DNA of 5,084 bases. Origin: Xanthobacteraceae bacterium (GTDB lineage: Bacteria; Pseudomonadota; Alphaproteobacteria; Rhizobiales; Xanthobacteraceae). The stretch is taken from positions 1 through 5,084 of the forward strand of contig JASHSE010000655.1 in assembly GCA_030036975.1 (NCBI GenBank), given 5' to 3'. Both the position numbers and the translations under genes were made by a program. Under the pieces are notes generated by a model that worked only from the letters and a program-made list of their open reading frames with translations, had not been told where the DNA came from and did not search any database. Below, piece by piece: positions 1-5,084 of this stretch (its first letter is position 1; each line of letters opens with the position of its first letter).

Positions 1-194
1 CCGGAATCTTTTTCCAGCGCCGCTGCGAAGCTTGCCGCCCATTTGTCGGGTATGTCGTGGATGGTCGGTGTCGAAATCTTCATCACATACGTTTGTTGTT
101 GCCCTCGCGCCGCACCATGCGGCAACGCCGATGACGCCAGGGCGGCGCCCGCAGCAACAGCCGCCAACACCGGTAAATTTTTCATAACGCGCAT
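1..194 (-). CDS. TRAP transporter solute-binding protein, DctP type (partial, N-terminus only)
   Basis: Sixty-four codons are visible before the gene leaves the left edge. The product starts with a signal peptide: MRVMKN, then an Ala-rich hydrophobic stretch (about residues 7-24), then a polar region ending near GAARGQ, where cleavage is likely. The mature start, TYVMKISTPTIHDIPDKWAA followed by F-AAALEKDSG, is the typical first strand and helix of DctP/SBP_bac_7 proteins, in which a 'K-I-x-T/S-P...H' strand leads to 'FA..lek.SgGri'. Family members are periplasmic receptors that hand organic acids or related anions to the DctQ/DctM membrane subunits, which are not in the window. The start at 194 is chosen because AAGGGGGAG lies 7 bases upstream and the signal peptide follows at once. 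The frame stays open further upstream, with another ATG at 302 that would add 36 hydrophilic residues before the signal peptide; this is less likely. The ligand cannot be told from this fragment. Confidence 0.82.
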   Translation of the reverse strand, partial: MRVMKNLPVLAAVAAGAALASSALPHGAARGQQQTYVMKISTPTIHDIPDKWAASFAAALEKDS

Positions 195-201
195 GTCGTT
201 T

Positions 202-210
202 CTCCCCCTT
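202..210 (-). promoter_or_regulatory. Ribosome binding site of the TRAP solute-binding protein gene
   Basis: On the minus strand the sequence AAGGGGGAG ends 7 bases before the ATG at 194. It is a strong Shine-Dalgarno match and decides the start codon against the in-frame ATG at 302, which has no comparable site. Confidence 0.75.
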
Positions 211-300
211 GGCTTTTTAGCTTGGTCCTGCACCGCGTTCAGCAGCCGGCTCACCTCGCTCTTCGTGGAAATCGCACGGTCCAATCGCGATCGGTTATCC

Positions 301-317
301 ATCGCCGACACGGCGAT
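301..317. repeat. Perfect 17-base hairpin after the TctC remnant
   Basis: ATCGCCG, loop ACA, CGGCGAT: a perfect 7-bp stem with a 3-base loop. Read on the minus strand it overlaps the TGA stop of the TctC remnant (317-319) and sits about 107 bases upstream of the TRAP solute-binding protein start. There is no U-tract after it on either strand, so it is not a standard intrinsic terminator. It could be a leftover terminator of the decayed gene, an operator in the leader of the TRAP gene, or chance in GC-rich DNA. Confidence 0.4.
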
Positions 318-490
318 CAAAGCATTTGCAGGTGAGCCTTGCGGATCGTGCGGCCGTAATTGCCGTAATCCTTGCGAATGATTGCGCCGAAATCGCCGCC
401 GCATTGACTGCCCGGAATGAAGCCGAGCGCTGCGAACTTCGCCTTGATCTTCGGTGCCTTGACCGCGTCCGAGAACCAGCGGATGAGTTG
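317..490 (-). pseudogene. C-terminal remnant of a TctC/Bug-type solute-binding protein
   Basis: The minus-strand frame ending in TGA at 317-319 gives about 55 residues that match the C-terminal end of Bug/TctC proteins: WFSDAVKAPKIKAKFAALGF, then IPGSQCGGDFGAIIRKDYGN and YGRTIRKAHLQML. The pattern 'l..al..p.vk.k.aalG..p.g....dF...ir.dy..yGr.ir.a.i' is characteristic of this family, whose intact members are ~320-residue periplasmic receptors for carboxylates in tripartite tricarboxylate transporters. The remaining ~265 residues are missing: upstream of about 490 the same frame becomes Ser/Arg-rich and no longer resembles the family, and I found no matching pieces in the other two minus frames up to 850. 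There is no signal peptide or credible start. I infer a truncated, dead gene left by a deletion or rearrangement. Its downstream neighbour is another solute-binding protein, of the TRAP class. Confidence 0.68.
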
Positions 491-781
491 GCTTATCGAT
501 AAGCGTGACGATCGAAAATGCGGCGGGCAAATAAATTCGCCGGTGCCATTGCATACGGTGGCTCCCGAAGGCTCCGATGCAGACGACGTCACGGTCCTCA
601 TTCTACACGTGCCCCGTCTGGCCGAGAACAGCGACGAATTGGCGCGGCGGAACGTCCGCGTTTTCGCGCAACTGGACGAAGCCAATGAATAAGCCGTGCC
701 GTTGTGCGATCCAATGTGGACCGTCGTCGGTCAGCCAGGTGTGCGGACAGGAAGCGACAGCAGCGCTTTCCTTGAATGCAT

Positions 782-805
782 TGATGCGCCAAGATGGCGG
801 CATCA
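782..805 (+). repeat. Bulged hairpin in the leader of the small secreted protein gene
   Basis: TGATGCGCC, loop AAGAT, GGC, one unpaired G (799), GCATCA: nine base pairs with a single bulge and a five-base loop. It ends 27 bases before the AAGGAG ribosome binding site. No T-run follows. It could be an mRNA leader structure or simply chance. Confidence 0.3.
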
Positions 806-832
806 TCGCCAAGCTTCGGCAAATCGAGCAAC

Positions 833-838
833 AAGGAG
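833..838 (+). promoter_or_regulatory. Ribosome binding site of the small secreted protein gene
   Basis: AAGGAG followed by a 7-base spacer (ATCAGCA) and ATG at 846. This is close to the consensus and fixes the start at 846, not at the further-upstream ATG at 696 in the same frame, whose intervening translation looks random. Confidence 0.75.
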
Positions 839-845
839 ATCAGCA

Positions 846-1049
846 ATGTCGCGCTGCACCATGATCTTGGCTCTGATATCTGCGCTCAATCTCGTCGCAT
901 TGGCTGTGACCCTTTCGCTCCCTTCAAGGGCAGCCGTCGCGGGAATGAACTATCGCGCGCTCACCAACGATCCAGACTTCACGCGTGCCGTTCAGTCGAT
1001 CGTGCAAAACTGCAAGGTCAACATCGATACCGTCAAGCTGAAGTGCTAG
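846..1049 (+). CDS. Small secreted protein with two cysteines, unknown function (67 aa)
   Basis: A 67-residue product starting MSRCTM, followed by a hydrophobic core of about 19 residues (ILALISALNLVALAVTLSL) and a likely cleavage region around SRAAVA near residue 32. The mature part would be only about 35 residues: GMNYRALTNDPDFTRAVQSI, then VQNCKVNIDTVKLKC. It has cysteines at 56 and at the very last residue (67), which could form a disulphide bond in the periplasm; a third cysteine (4) lies in the signal peptide. The near-consensus ribosome binding site, the clear secretion signal and the sudden end of coding character support a real gene despite its size. I know similar small exported proteins of unknown role from Rhizobiales, but no function. 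It stands alone: the neighbours on both sides are on the minus strand or non-coding. An alternative reading is a single membrane-spanning peptide if the signal is not cleaved. Confidence 0.68.
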   Translation: MSRCTMILALISALNLVALAVTLSLPSRAAVAGMNYRALTNDPDFTRAVQSIVQNCKVNIDTVKLKC

Positions 1050-1332
1050 TGTGCCGGCGCACTTCGAGCGCGAACCGCACGACCTCAACGGGCCACCGTT
1101 AAAGTGCCGTCCGGCCCATCGTCGCTGATTCTTTGCTCGCGCGGTGGGGCATGAAATTCTCGTTTTGGCGTGACAGACTTGCGTAAGATCGCATCCAAAG
1201 TGTCGACGGCATTATGCCGGCGCGTTTGCTGTGCATGCTCGCCCGCGCCTCAAGGTTTGATGGTTGCTCAACTGGGCCATTCCAGTAGCGGTGCACGCGT
1301 TCATCGCGGGCCGAGGCGGCGACGCCAACGCT
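1050..1332. other. Intergenic gap between convergent genes
   Basis: This stretch separates the 3' ends of the plus-strand small secreted gene and the minus-strand operon. No convincing gene is seen. A minus-strand frame is open between stops at 1250-1252 and 1085-1087 (54 codons) and reads TLDAILRKSVTPKREFHAPP and onward with fairly normal composition, but it has no ATG and no ribosome binding site. An imperfect hairpin at 1048-1063 (AGTGTG, loop CCGG, CGCACT, one G-T pair) overlaps the stop codon of the small gene and has no T-tract. No good intrinsic terminator for the operon is visible, so termination may be Rho-dependent. Confidence 0.4.
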
Positions 1333-2370
1333 TCATGTCGGCTTGGCATCGACATAGACGTAGCTCGGTCCCGCCGTCCTGTTGGTGCCGTCGTTCGCCG
1401 GCGTCTGCATCAGGCTGACCGCCAGCATCTTCAATTCGTACATCAGCCCGATCGCCACATTGATGTTGTCCGGCTTGCCGTTGAACGCCGTGTGCAGCGC
1501 GTTGAGCAGGTTGCTATAGGCAAAGCTGAACTCGGCCACCCGCGTGTAGGCCTGTGAACCAGGCTTGAAATCGCCGAGCTTGGGATTTGGCCTCATCGGA
1601 AAGACGCCGTTCGGATCGAACGGGATCGGGTCGCCGCCATAGGCGTAGCCGGTCGGCGTGCGGACGATCTTGCGGCCGTAATAGATTTCGCCGAACTTGT
1701 AGTAATGGGCGGGATTGCCCGGCGTCTGGAACGGATCGCTGCTGGTTCCCTCGCCTTCGACGACGATGATGTCGATGCCGCGTATCGCGCTGGCGCAATC
1801 CACAATGGGGAACAGCCGGTTCGGCGGAAACCAGCTCAAGACCTGCTTGTCCGGCCCGACCGTGAAAATGGAATTGCCGAGCTCGACGATCTTCTTTTTC
1901 ACCGCATCGTAGAATTCGCCGATGGTAGCGAATTCCGGCTCCTCCGCCGCCACAGCCAGCGTCTTCACCGGAATGGGATGTTCCGGCTCCTCGATCACCA
2001 TGAAGGTGTTGAGCACCAGCGGCTTTGAAAACGCCTCGATACCGACGATGAAATCCTTGCCGCCGATCGACATCGGCAGCGGCCCCGGATATTGCGGAAT
2101 GAAGTCGGGCGAATTGATCTGCGGATGCCCACCGATGGCAATCAGGATATTGCCGTCGATCGTCATGTGCAGCATTTCCTGAACGACGATCGAGTGGATC
2201 AACTTTCGGATGTCTTCGTTATAGCCCGGCATCAGCGAGAACAGCGCCGTCAGATAGGGCGGGATGGTGCTGTGCTCGAGCTCCACCGCCTTCTGCAGAT
2301 AGTAATAGAGGTCGCTGCGATCCTTGGCCGCGCGGATTCCCTGAATGATGCTTCGCCGGAGCTTGATCAT
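1333..2370 (-). CDS. Ferritin-like protein resembling the C-terminal half of VioB/RebD/StaD (345 aa)
   Basis: This protein belongs to the ferritin-like family found in iminophenyl-pyruvate/IPA-imine dimer synthases (Pfam 'Ferritin-like', PF12902). Helix A carries YYYLQKAVELEHSTIPPYLT (E32 the likely metal ligand), and helix B carries VVQEMLHMTIDGNIL with an ExxH motif (E65, H68), matching 'EEMIHY' of VioB. A second conserved block, VVEGEGTSSDPF then HYYKFGEIYYGRKI (H222, E228), matches the 'DQGEG...HY-HF' region of VioB. The C-terminal helices (E280, E312 are further ligand candidates) end in a NRTAGP motif that VioB also has. There is no signal peptide, so it should be cytoplasmic. In VioB and RebD this half is fused to the region encoded here by the preceding gene; the ATGA overlap (2367-2370) with that gene implies the two products act together. 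The likely role is an oxidative, iron-dependent reaction on an unknown small molecule. The start at 2370 has GGGAG five bases upstream. The frame stays open far upstream, but that is a shadow of the preceding gene. Confidence 0.88.
   Translation of the reverse strand: MIKLRRSIIQGIRAAKDRSDLYYYLQKAVELEHSTIPPYLTALFSLMPGYNEDIRKLIHSIVVQEMLHMTIDGNILIAIGGHPQINSPDFIPQYPGPLPMSIGGKDFIVGIEAFSKPLVLNTFMVIEEPEHPIPVKTLAVAAEEPEFATIGEFYDAVKKKIVELGNSIFTVGPDKQVLSWFPPNRLFPIVDCASAIRGIDIIVVEGEGTSSDPFQTPGNPAHYYKFGEIYYGRKIVRTPTGYAYGGDPIPFDPNGVFPMRPNPKLGDFKPGSQAYTRVAEFSFAYSNLLNALHTAFNGKPDNINVAIGLMYELKMLAVSLMQTPANDGTNRTAGPSYVYVDAKPT
2367..2370 (-). promoter_or_regulatory. ATGA stop-start overlap between the VioB-N-like and ferritin-like genes
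   Basis: On the minus strand the ATG of the ferritin-like gene (2370-2368) shares two bases with the TGA of the preceding gene (2369-2367). A GGGAG motif (2376-2380) sits five bases upstream, inside the end of the preceding gene. This arrangement normally gives translational coupling and near-equal amounts of the two proteins. Confidence 0.85.
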
Positions 2371-4262
2371 GACCGCTCCCTCGCCTTGGCGCGCGCCGCC
2401 AGACCCAGGATGACCGCCATCTTGCCGCGCTGCTGGATCGGTTCGAGCGTCAGCTCGGCCGTTGGCTGCGTTGCCATCGGCGGCGGTGGCACGGCCGCAG
2501 TGGCGGGTTCGCCCTTGAGCGGCAGGCCGTCCTGCCCGGGGCTGGTCATCCATTGCAGGATCATCGCGCGATCGGCGGCGGACAGGTCGCGCGTGACCGG
2601 CATGTGATTGGGGTCGCCGATCGGCAGTGAGAAAGCGAGCTTCAAAATGTTGAGGTGCTTGACCACCGAATCGTAGTCGCCGAGCTCCACCAGGTGCTTG
2701 CTCATGATTGGATAAAGATTGGCATATTGCTGCAGGATCGGCTGGATATCGCGATACCACGTCGGTTGGGCGGGTATGTCGACGGGGCTGAACACCAGCA
2801 CGCTGATGAAGTTCCAGGCGTTCATTATGGTCTGCGCCGGCTGTTGCGTGAGCTGGTAGCCCACGCCATAGACCTGGCCGGCGATGTAGCCGCGCGGCGT
2901 TGCCGGGTTCATCACGCCGGCGGTCAACTCGAGCGTCGCCTTGCCGTATGTGTCGGTCGTCATTGACGAAGCATAGGTGACACCGTCGGCGGGCGTGCCT
3001 ATGCCGGGCACCTCGACATTGGCCGGCCCGGCGTTCCCGATCATATTGTTGTTCGGCGCGAAACTGATTGCGGCGGAGATCGGCTTGCCATATTGCGTCG
3101 TGTAGAGATCGACCGTCTTGCTTTGCTTCGGATCGAGCCGATAGACATAGCTGTCGGCGCGGACATACAGCCCGCCAAGCGATTCCTGCACCAGCACCTT
3201 GTAGCTGTTGTTTGCTTGCGGGCTGAGCAGCAGCAACGGGAATTTTTCGATGTTGGCGACGCACCAGGAATTGGCCGTGTAATCGAATTCCTGCACGCCC
3301 GCTGTCTGCTTGTACCAGTCCGGCTGCTGATAGCCGACGGTACCTAACAGCGCGATTTGATCGGCGCTGACGGTCGTCAGCACCTGATCGGTCTGCTCCT
3401 TCAGCACCGCCATGACCAGCGGTCCCAAGTTGACGAACACGCCGTTGGCGTTGACGATCTGCAGGCTGTTGCCAAAGTCGGCGGTGAGCACCTGGCGGCC
3501 GGCGTCGACCTTGGCCTGGAAAGTGAATACCCCGTTGGCGGCGGAAACGCCGTTGCTCTGCACCGCAGCGACCATCTGGCGCCCAAGCACGAAGTGCTTG
3601 GGTTCGCCACTGCGATAAGGCCCGATCACGCCGGCGACCCGGCCGAGCGTGTAGCGCGCAATGCTTGGATCGCGGCCATAGGCGTAGACATTCATATTGA
3701 TGGATAACTGGCCGCCCTGGCTCGCCTGCTGCAGCGCCTTGAGTACCGCCGACGACGGCGTGCCGCTCCATTGCACGCGATCGAGTACCGACTGGTAGAC
3801 CGCGGCGAGTTGCTGATCGTTCGGCGCAGTCGCCTGCTGCTGACGTAGCCAGAGATTGATGAACGCCGCCGTTACATAGTCGCCGGAGAAAAAGGTGCTG
3901 CCGGCGCCGTCGGTCAGCCGCAAGCCCATGCCCCAGATTTCCGAGCATGACTGCTGCTGCGGGTCGAGATCGACCAGCTTGCCGAACACGTGATCGTCGG
4001 CATTCTGCAGCGCCATGCCGATAACCGGATCGTCGGACGCGCTCGTCATTTGCTTGCCGGCGAGCTGCGCGCCGGTGATCTGGCAATTCACCAGCCGGAA
4101 AATCCCCGTGCCTTCCGGGTTCCAGCTGCCCTCGTAATTGAGCTGCTGGAATACGTCGCTGAACGTCGCATTATCAAACATAGTGACGTCGTTGTTGATG
4201 GTCGAAACGTCGGCCTGGAAAAATCCGCTGAAAATCAGTCTCGGACTGTCGAGATAACTCAT
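2367..4262 (-). CDS. Stand-alone protein resembling the N-terminal part of VioB/RebD/StaD (631 aa)
   Basis: The N-terminus MSYLDSPRLIFSGFFQADVS, followed by TINND, is the signature start of VioB-type enzymes (VioB: 'ILDFPRIHFRGWA..NAPTANRD'). Residues 92-112 carry VFGKLVDLDPQQQ and then SEIWG, a 'VDLDP' block I associate with these proteins. Residues 503-572 match the region of VioB that precedes its ferritin-like domain: YANLYPIMSKHLVELGDYDS, then DPNHMPVTRDLSAADRAMIL (VioB: 'YPFMSDK', 'MPSTRELS'). A Pro/Ala-rich tail (about 585-602, VPPPP) and a basic end (AARAKARERS) follow, taking the place of the linker that in VioB leads into the ferritin-like domain. VioB/RebD/StaD couple two indole-3-pyruvate imines, and some have been reported as haem proteins; whether this protein keeps that chemistry is unknown. 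It has no signal peptide or membrane segment. The start at 4262 overlaps the upstream stop (ATGA), with GGAG eight bases before it. A longer in-frame extension to 4385 would lie entirely inside the upstream gene and is rejected. Confidence 0.85.
   Translation of the reverse strand: MSYLDSPRLIFSGFFQADVSTINNDVTMFDNATFSDVFQQLNYEGSWNPEGTGIFRLVNCQITGAQLAGKQMTSASDDPVIGMALQNADDHVFGKLVDLDPQQQSCSEIWGMGLRLTDGAGSTFFSGDYVTAAFINLWLRQQQATAPNDQQLAAVYQSVLDRVQWSGTPSSAVLKALQQASQGGQLSINMNVYAYGRDPSIARYTLGRVAGVIGPYRSGEPKHFVLGRQMVAAVQSNGVSAANGVFTFQAKVDAGRQVLTADFGNSLQIVNANGVFVNLGPLVMAVLKEQTDQVLTTVSADQIALLGTVGYQQPDWYKQTAGVQEFDYTANSWCVANIEKFPLLLLSPQANNSYKVLVQESLGGLYVRADSYVYRLDPKQSKTVDLYTTQYGKPISAAISFAPNNNMIGNAGPANVEVPGIGTPADGVTYASSMTTDTYGKATLELTAGVMNPATPRGYIAGQVYGVGYQLTQQPAQTIMNAWNFISVLVFSPVDIPAQPTWYRDIQPILQQYANLYPIMSKHLVELGDYDSVVKHLNILKLAFSLPIGDPNHMPVTRDLSAADRAMILQWMTSPGQDGLPLKGEPATAAVPPPPMATQPTAELTLEPIQQRGKMAVILGLAARAKARERS
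4259..4262 (-). promoter_or_regulatory. ATGA stop-start overlap between the first and second operon genes
   Basis: The TGA of the cysteine-rich gene (4261-4259, minus strand) overlaps the ATG of the VioB-N-like gene (4262-4260). GGAG at 4271-4274 lies eight bases upstream. Together with the same arrangement at 2367-2370 it shows that all three genes are one tightly coupled transcription unit. Confidence 0.85.
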
Positions 4263-5084
4263 CGGCCCTTCTCCGTCGGGGGCTTGATGGTCGCCCAGGT
4301 CGGCGTTGCCTGTGCCGCCGCAGCCGGTTGCGCTTGCGGGCAGTCGGAGGCGAACAGGCAGCACCAGCCGGGCTTGGCCGGGCACATCTTGGCGACCTCA
4401 TCCCAGGTCTGCGCCGGATCCGGCTTCTCCATGCGGAAGCTCGTGTAGTTTTGACTCACGATCGGCGCATCGGGCGGATTGTCGGGATAGCCGGCGAAAT
4501 AGAACGACTGCGGATGCCGATAGGGTGTAGCCTTCGCATCATAGCCGTCCGGCATCGGCGCTTTGTAGAAGGCATAACCGAACAGGATGCCCGACGGCCG
4601 CATCGAATAGGCCTGGATAGTGCCGCCGAGATGGGCGCTCTCGCTGGCGTTGTAGGGCAGATGTTTGATGAAGTCGGTCCGTGGCGGGTGATTATGCAGG
4701 GAGAATTGGCAGCACGCCGGCATGCCCTTCGGCCGGTCGGCATAGGTGATGAAATAGGCCTTGTTGCCGAGCGAGATGAACGAGCAGCTGTAATTGTTCG
4801 CCATTGGGAAGATGGGCAGGCAGTATTTGTCGTAATGCTCCATCATCGCGCCGGTGCCGTCGCGATCCGCCGGCACATAGGTCGAGTCGTAATAGGTCGC
4901 GCCGTACGAGACTTGGTAATCGTCCGGCGTCAACCCTTGCGGCGGGTTGGCATAAGGCGGCGGAAACTTGTCGTAGTCCTTGAACACGCGGTACATGGTC
5001 CACGCGCTGGTCCACCATTTCGGATAAAGCGGATTGCTCGGCTCGCCGGGCTTGCGCGGGTAGACGCATTTCGACGGAGGTAGA
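4259..5084 (-). CDS. Cysteine-rich protein of unknown family, first visible operon gene (partial, C-terminal 274 aa)
   Basis: The minus-strand frame is open to the right edge. Upstream of the first ATG in the window (4996) it continues without a stop and with protein-like content (KCVYPRKPGEPSNPLYPKWW, then TSAWT), so the true start is outside the window. I do not recognise the family. Counting from the methionine at 4996, visible features are: an aromatic segment YGATYYDSTYVPADRDGTGA; MEHYDKYCLPIFP (C59); YSCSFISLGNKAYFITYADR (C71); PACCQFSLHNHPPRTDFIKH (C95, C96, H101, H103), a possible metal-binding cluster; HLPYN; and a C-terminal CPAKPGWCCLFASDC block (C205, C212, C213, C219) followed by a Pro/Ala-rich tail. 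At least ten cysteines plus many Tyr, Pro and Trp suggest a disulphide-rich exported protein or a metalloprotein; the N-terminus needed to settle this is missing. There are no membrane segments in the visible part. Its ATGA overlap with the VioB-N-like gene implies a shared function. It is not a flavin amine oxidase of the VioA/RebO type, nor VioE. Confidence 0.82.
   Translation of the reverse strand, partial: LPPSKCVYPRKPGEPSNPLYPKWWTSAWTMYRVFKDYDKFPPPYANPPQGLTPDDYQVSYGATYYDSTYVPADRDGTGAMMEHYDKYCLPIFPMANNYSCSFISLGNKAYFITYADRPKGMPACCQFSLHNHPPRTDFIKHLPYNASESAHLGGTIQAYSMRPSGILFGYAFYKAPMPDGYDAKATPYRHPQSFYFAGYPDNPPDAPIVSQNYTSFRMEKPDPAQTWDEVAKMCPAKPGWCCLFASDCPQAQPAAAAQATPTWATIKPPTEKGR
4340..4384 (-). 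other. C-terminal four-cysteine block of the unknown protein
   Basis: Fifteen codons read CPAKPGWCCLFASDC, i.e. C-x6-CC-x5-C, near the end of the unrecognised protein just before its Pro/Ala-rich tail. The spacing suits either two disulphide bonds or a small metal site. It does not match a zinc finger or ferredoxin pattern that I know. Confidence 0.55.
4682..4720 (-). other. CC-x5-HxH segment of the unknown protein
   Basis: Thirteen codons read PACCQFSLHNHPP: a vicinal cysteine pair, then HNHPP four residues later. The dense Cys/His content makes it the best candidate for a metal-binding or redox site in this protein. Both this block and the C-terminal block contain a vicinal CC followed by an aromatic (CCQF, CCLF), possibly a repeated structural element. 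Confidence 0.5.

Larger units (their letters stand above)
491..845. other. Gap with no confident gene; possible degraded coding sequence
   Basis: No frame here gives a protein I recognise. The plus-strand frame ending in TAA at 690-692 has coding-like third positions from about 549 and reads SDADDVTVLILHVPRLAE and then ELARRNVRVFAQLDEANE. The DDVTVLIL stretch is weakly reminiscent of the 'DDiTllvl' segment near the end of SpoIIE/PP2C-type phosphatases, but it is too short to claim. The minus-strand frames over the same bases are Ser/Arg/Ala-rich and look like shadows. The right end (about 770-845) is the leader of the small secreted protein gene; I see no convincing -35/-10 pair. The stretch may be rearranged debris, consistent with the truncated gene on its left. 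Confidence 0.4.

Noticed and set aside
647..664. GCGGA-ACG-TCCGC hairpin followed by G and TTTT as a plus-strand intrinsic terminator
   Set aside because: The stem is only five base pairs, the T-run is four bases, and it lies inside the only plus-strand frame that could need it.
1099..1296. 65-codon minus-strand frame in the gap
   Set aside because: No ribosome binding site, no recognisable motif and no coding-like composition.
1333..4086. A 917-codon minus-strand frame that would fuse the ferritin-like protein to a long N-terminal extension
   Set aside because: Only its last 345 codons resemble a protein family. The part over 2371-4086 is Arg/Ala/Gln-rich and is the alternative frame of the VioB-N-like gene, open because of high GC. 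The ATGA overlap and GGGAG site explain the real start at 2370.
4263..4385. 41-codon in-frame extension of the VioB-N-like gene
   Set aside because: It lies inside the upstream gene and lacks family resemblance, whereas MSYLDSPRLIFSGF at 4262 matches the expected family N-terminus and has a ribosome binding site.
4328..5083. 251-codon plus-strand open frame opposite the cysteine-rich gene
   Set aside because: Its Arg/Val/Gly/Ala-rich translation is typical of an antisense shadow, and the minus frame continues as orderly protein to the window edge.
1333..5084. Violacein or indolocarbazole pigment cluster
   Set aside because: Only the VioB-type component is present, and in split form. No VioA/RebO, VioC, VioD, VioE or P450 is seen, and the third gene is of another, unknown family.

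Overview
The window looks like a piece of a GC-rich alphaproteobacterial chromosome, most likely Rhizobiales (Bradyrhizobium-like). This is inferred from GC-rich third codon positions, the presence of both TRAP-type and TctC-type solute-binding proteins, and a small secreted protein of a style common in that group. I recognised no rRNA, tRNA, CRISPR array, intact insertion sequence, or phage gene.

Left part (1-1332) is loosely packed. A TRAP transporter solute-binding protein (DctP type) begins at 194 on the minus strand and runs off the left edge. Just upstream of it on the same strand lies a decayed C-terminal fragment of a TctC/Bug-type solute-binding protein (about 317-490), ending in a perfect 7-bp hairpin. 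About 350 bases of apparently non-coding or degraded sequence follow. A small secreted protein of 67 residues with a textbook ribosome binding site lies on the plus strand (846-1049). A further 283-base gap separates it from the main cluster.

Right part (1333-5084) is a tight minus-strand operon of at least three genes, transcribed from the right edge inward: (1) the C-terminal 274 residues of an unrecognised cysteine-rich protein, 5' end outside the window; (2) a 631-residue protein that resembles the N-terminal part of VioB/RebD/StaD, the enzymes that join two indole-3-pyruvate imines in violacein and indolocarbazole synthesis; (3) a 345-residue ferritin-like protein that resembles the C-terminal part of the same enzymes. 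Both gene junctions are ATGA stop-start overlaps, so the three products are probably made in a coupled way and may form a complex.

The most interesting point is that a normally single ~1000-residue VioB-type enzyme appears here as two separate, translationally coupled polypeptides split at the interdomain linker. They are joined to a third protein of unknown family, and no violacein or indolocarbazole partner (VioA/RebO-like amino-acid oxidase, VioC/D/E) is visible. This suggests a VioB-related oxidative system of unknown substrate. The homology statements rest on remembered family sequences, not on a search.
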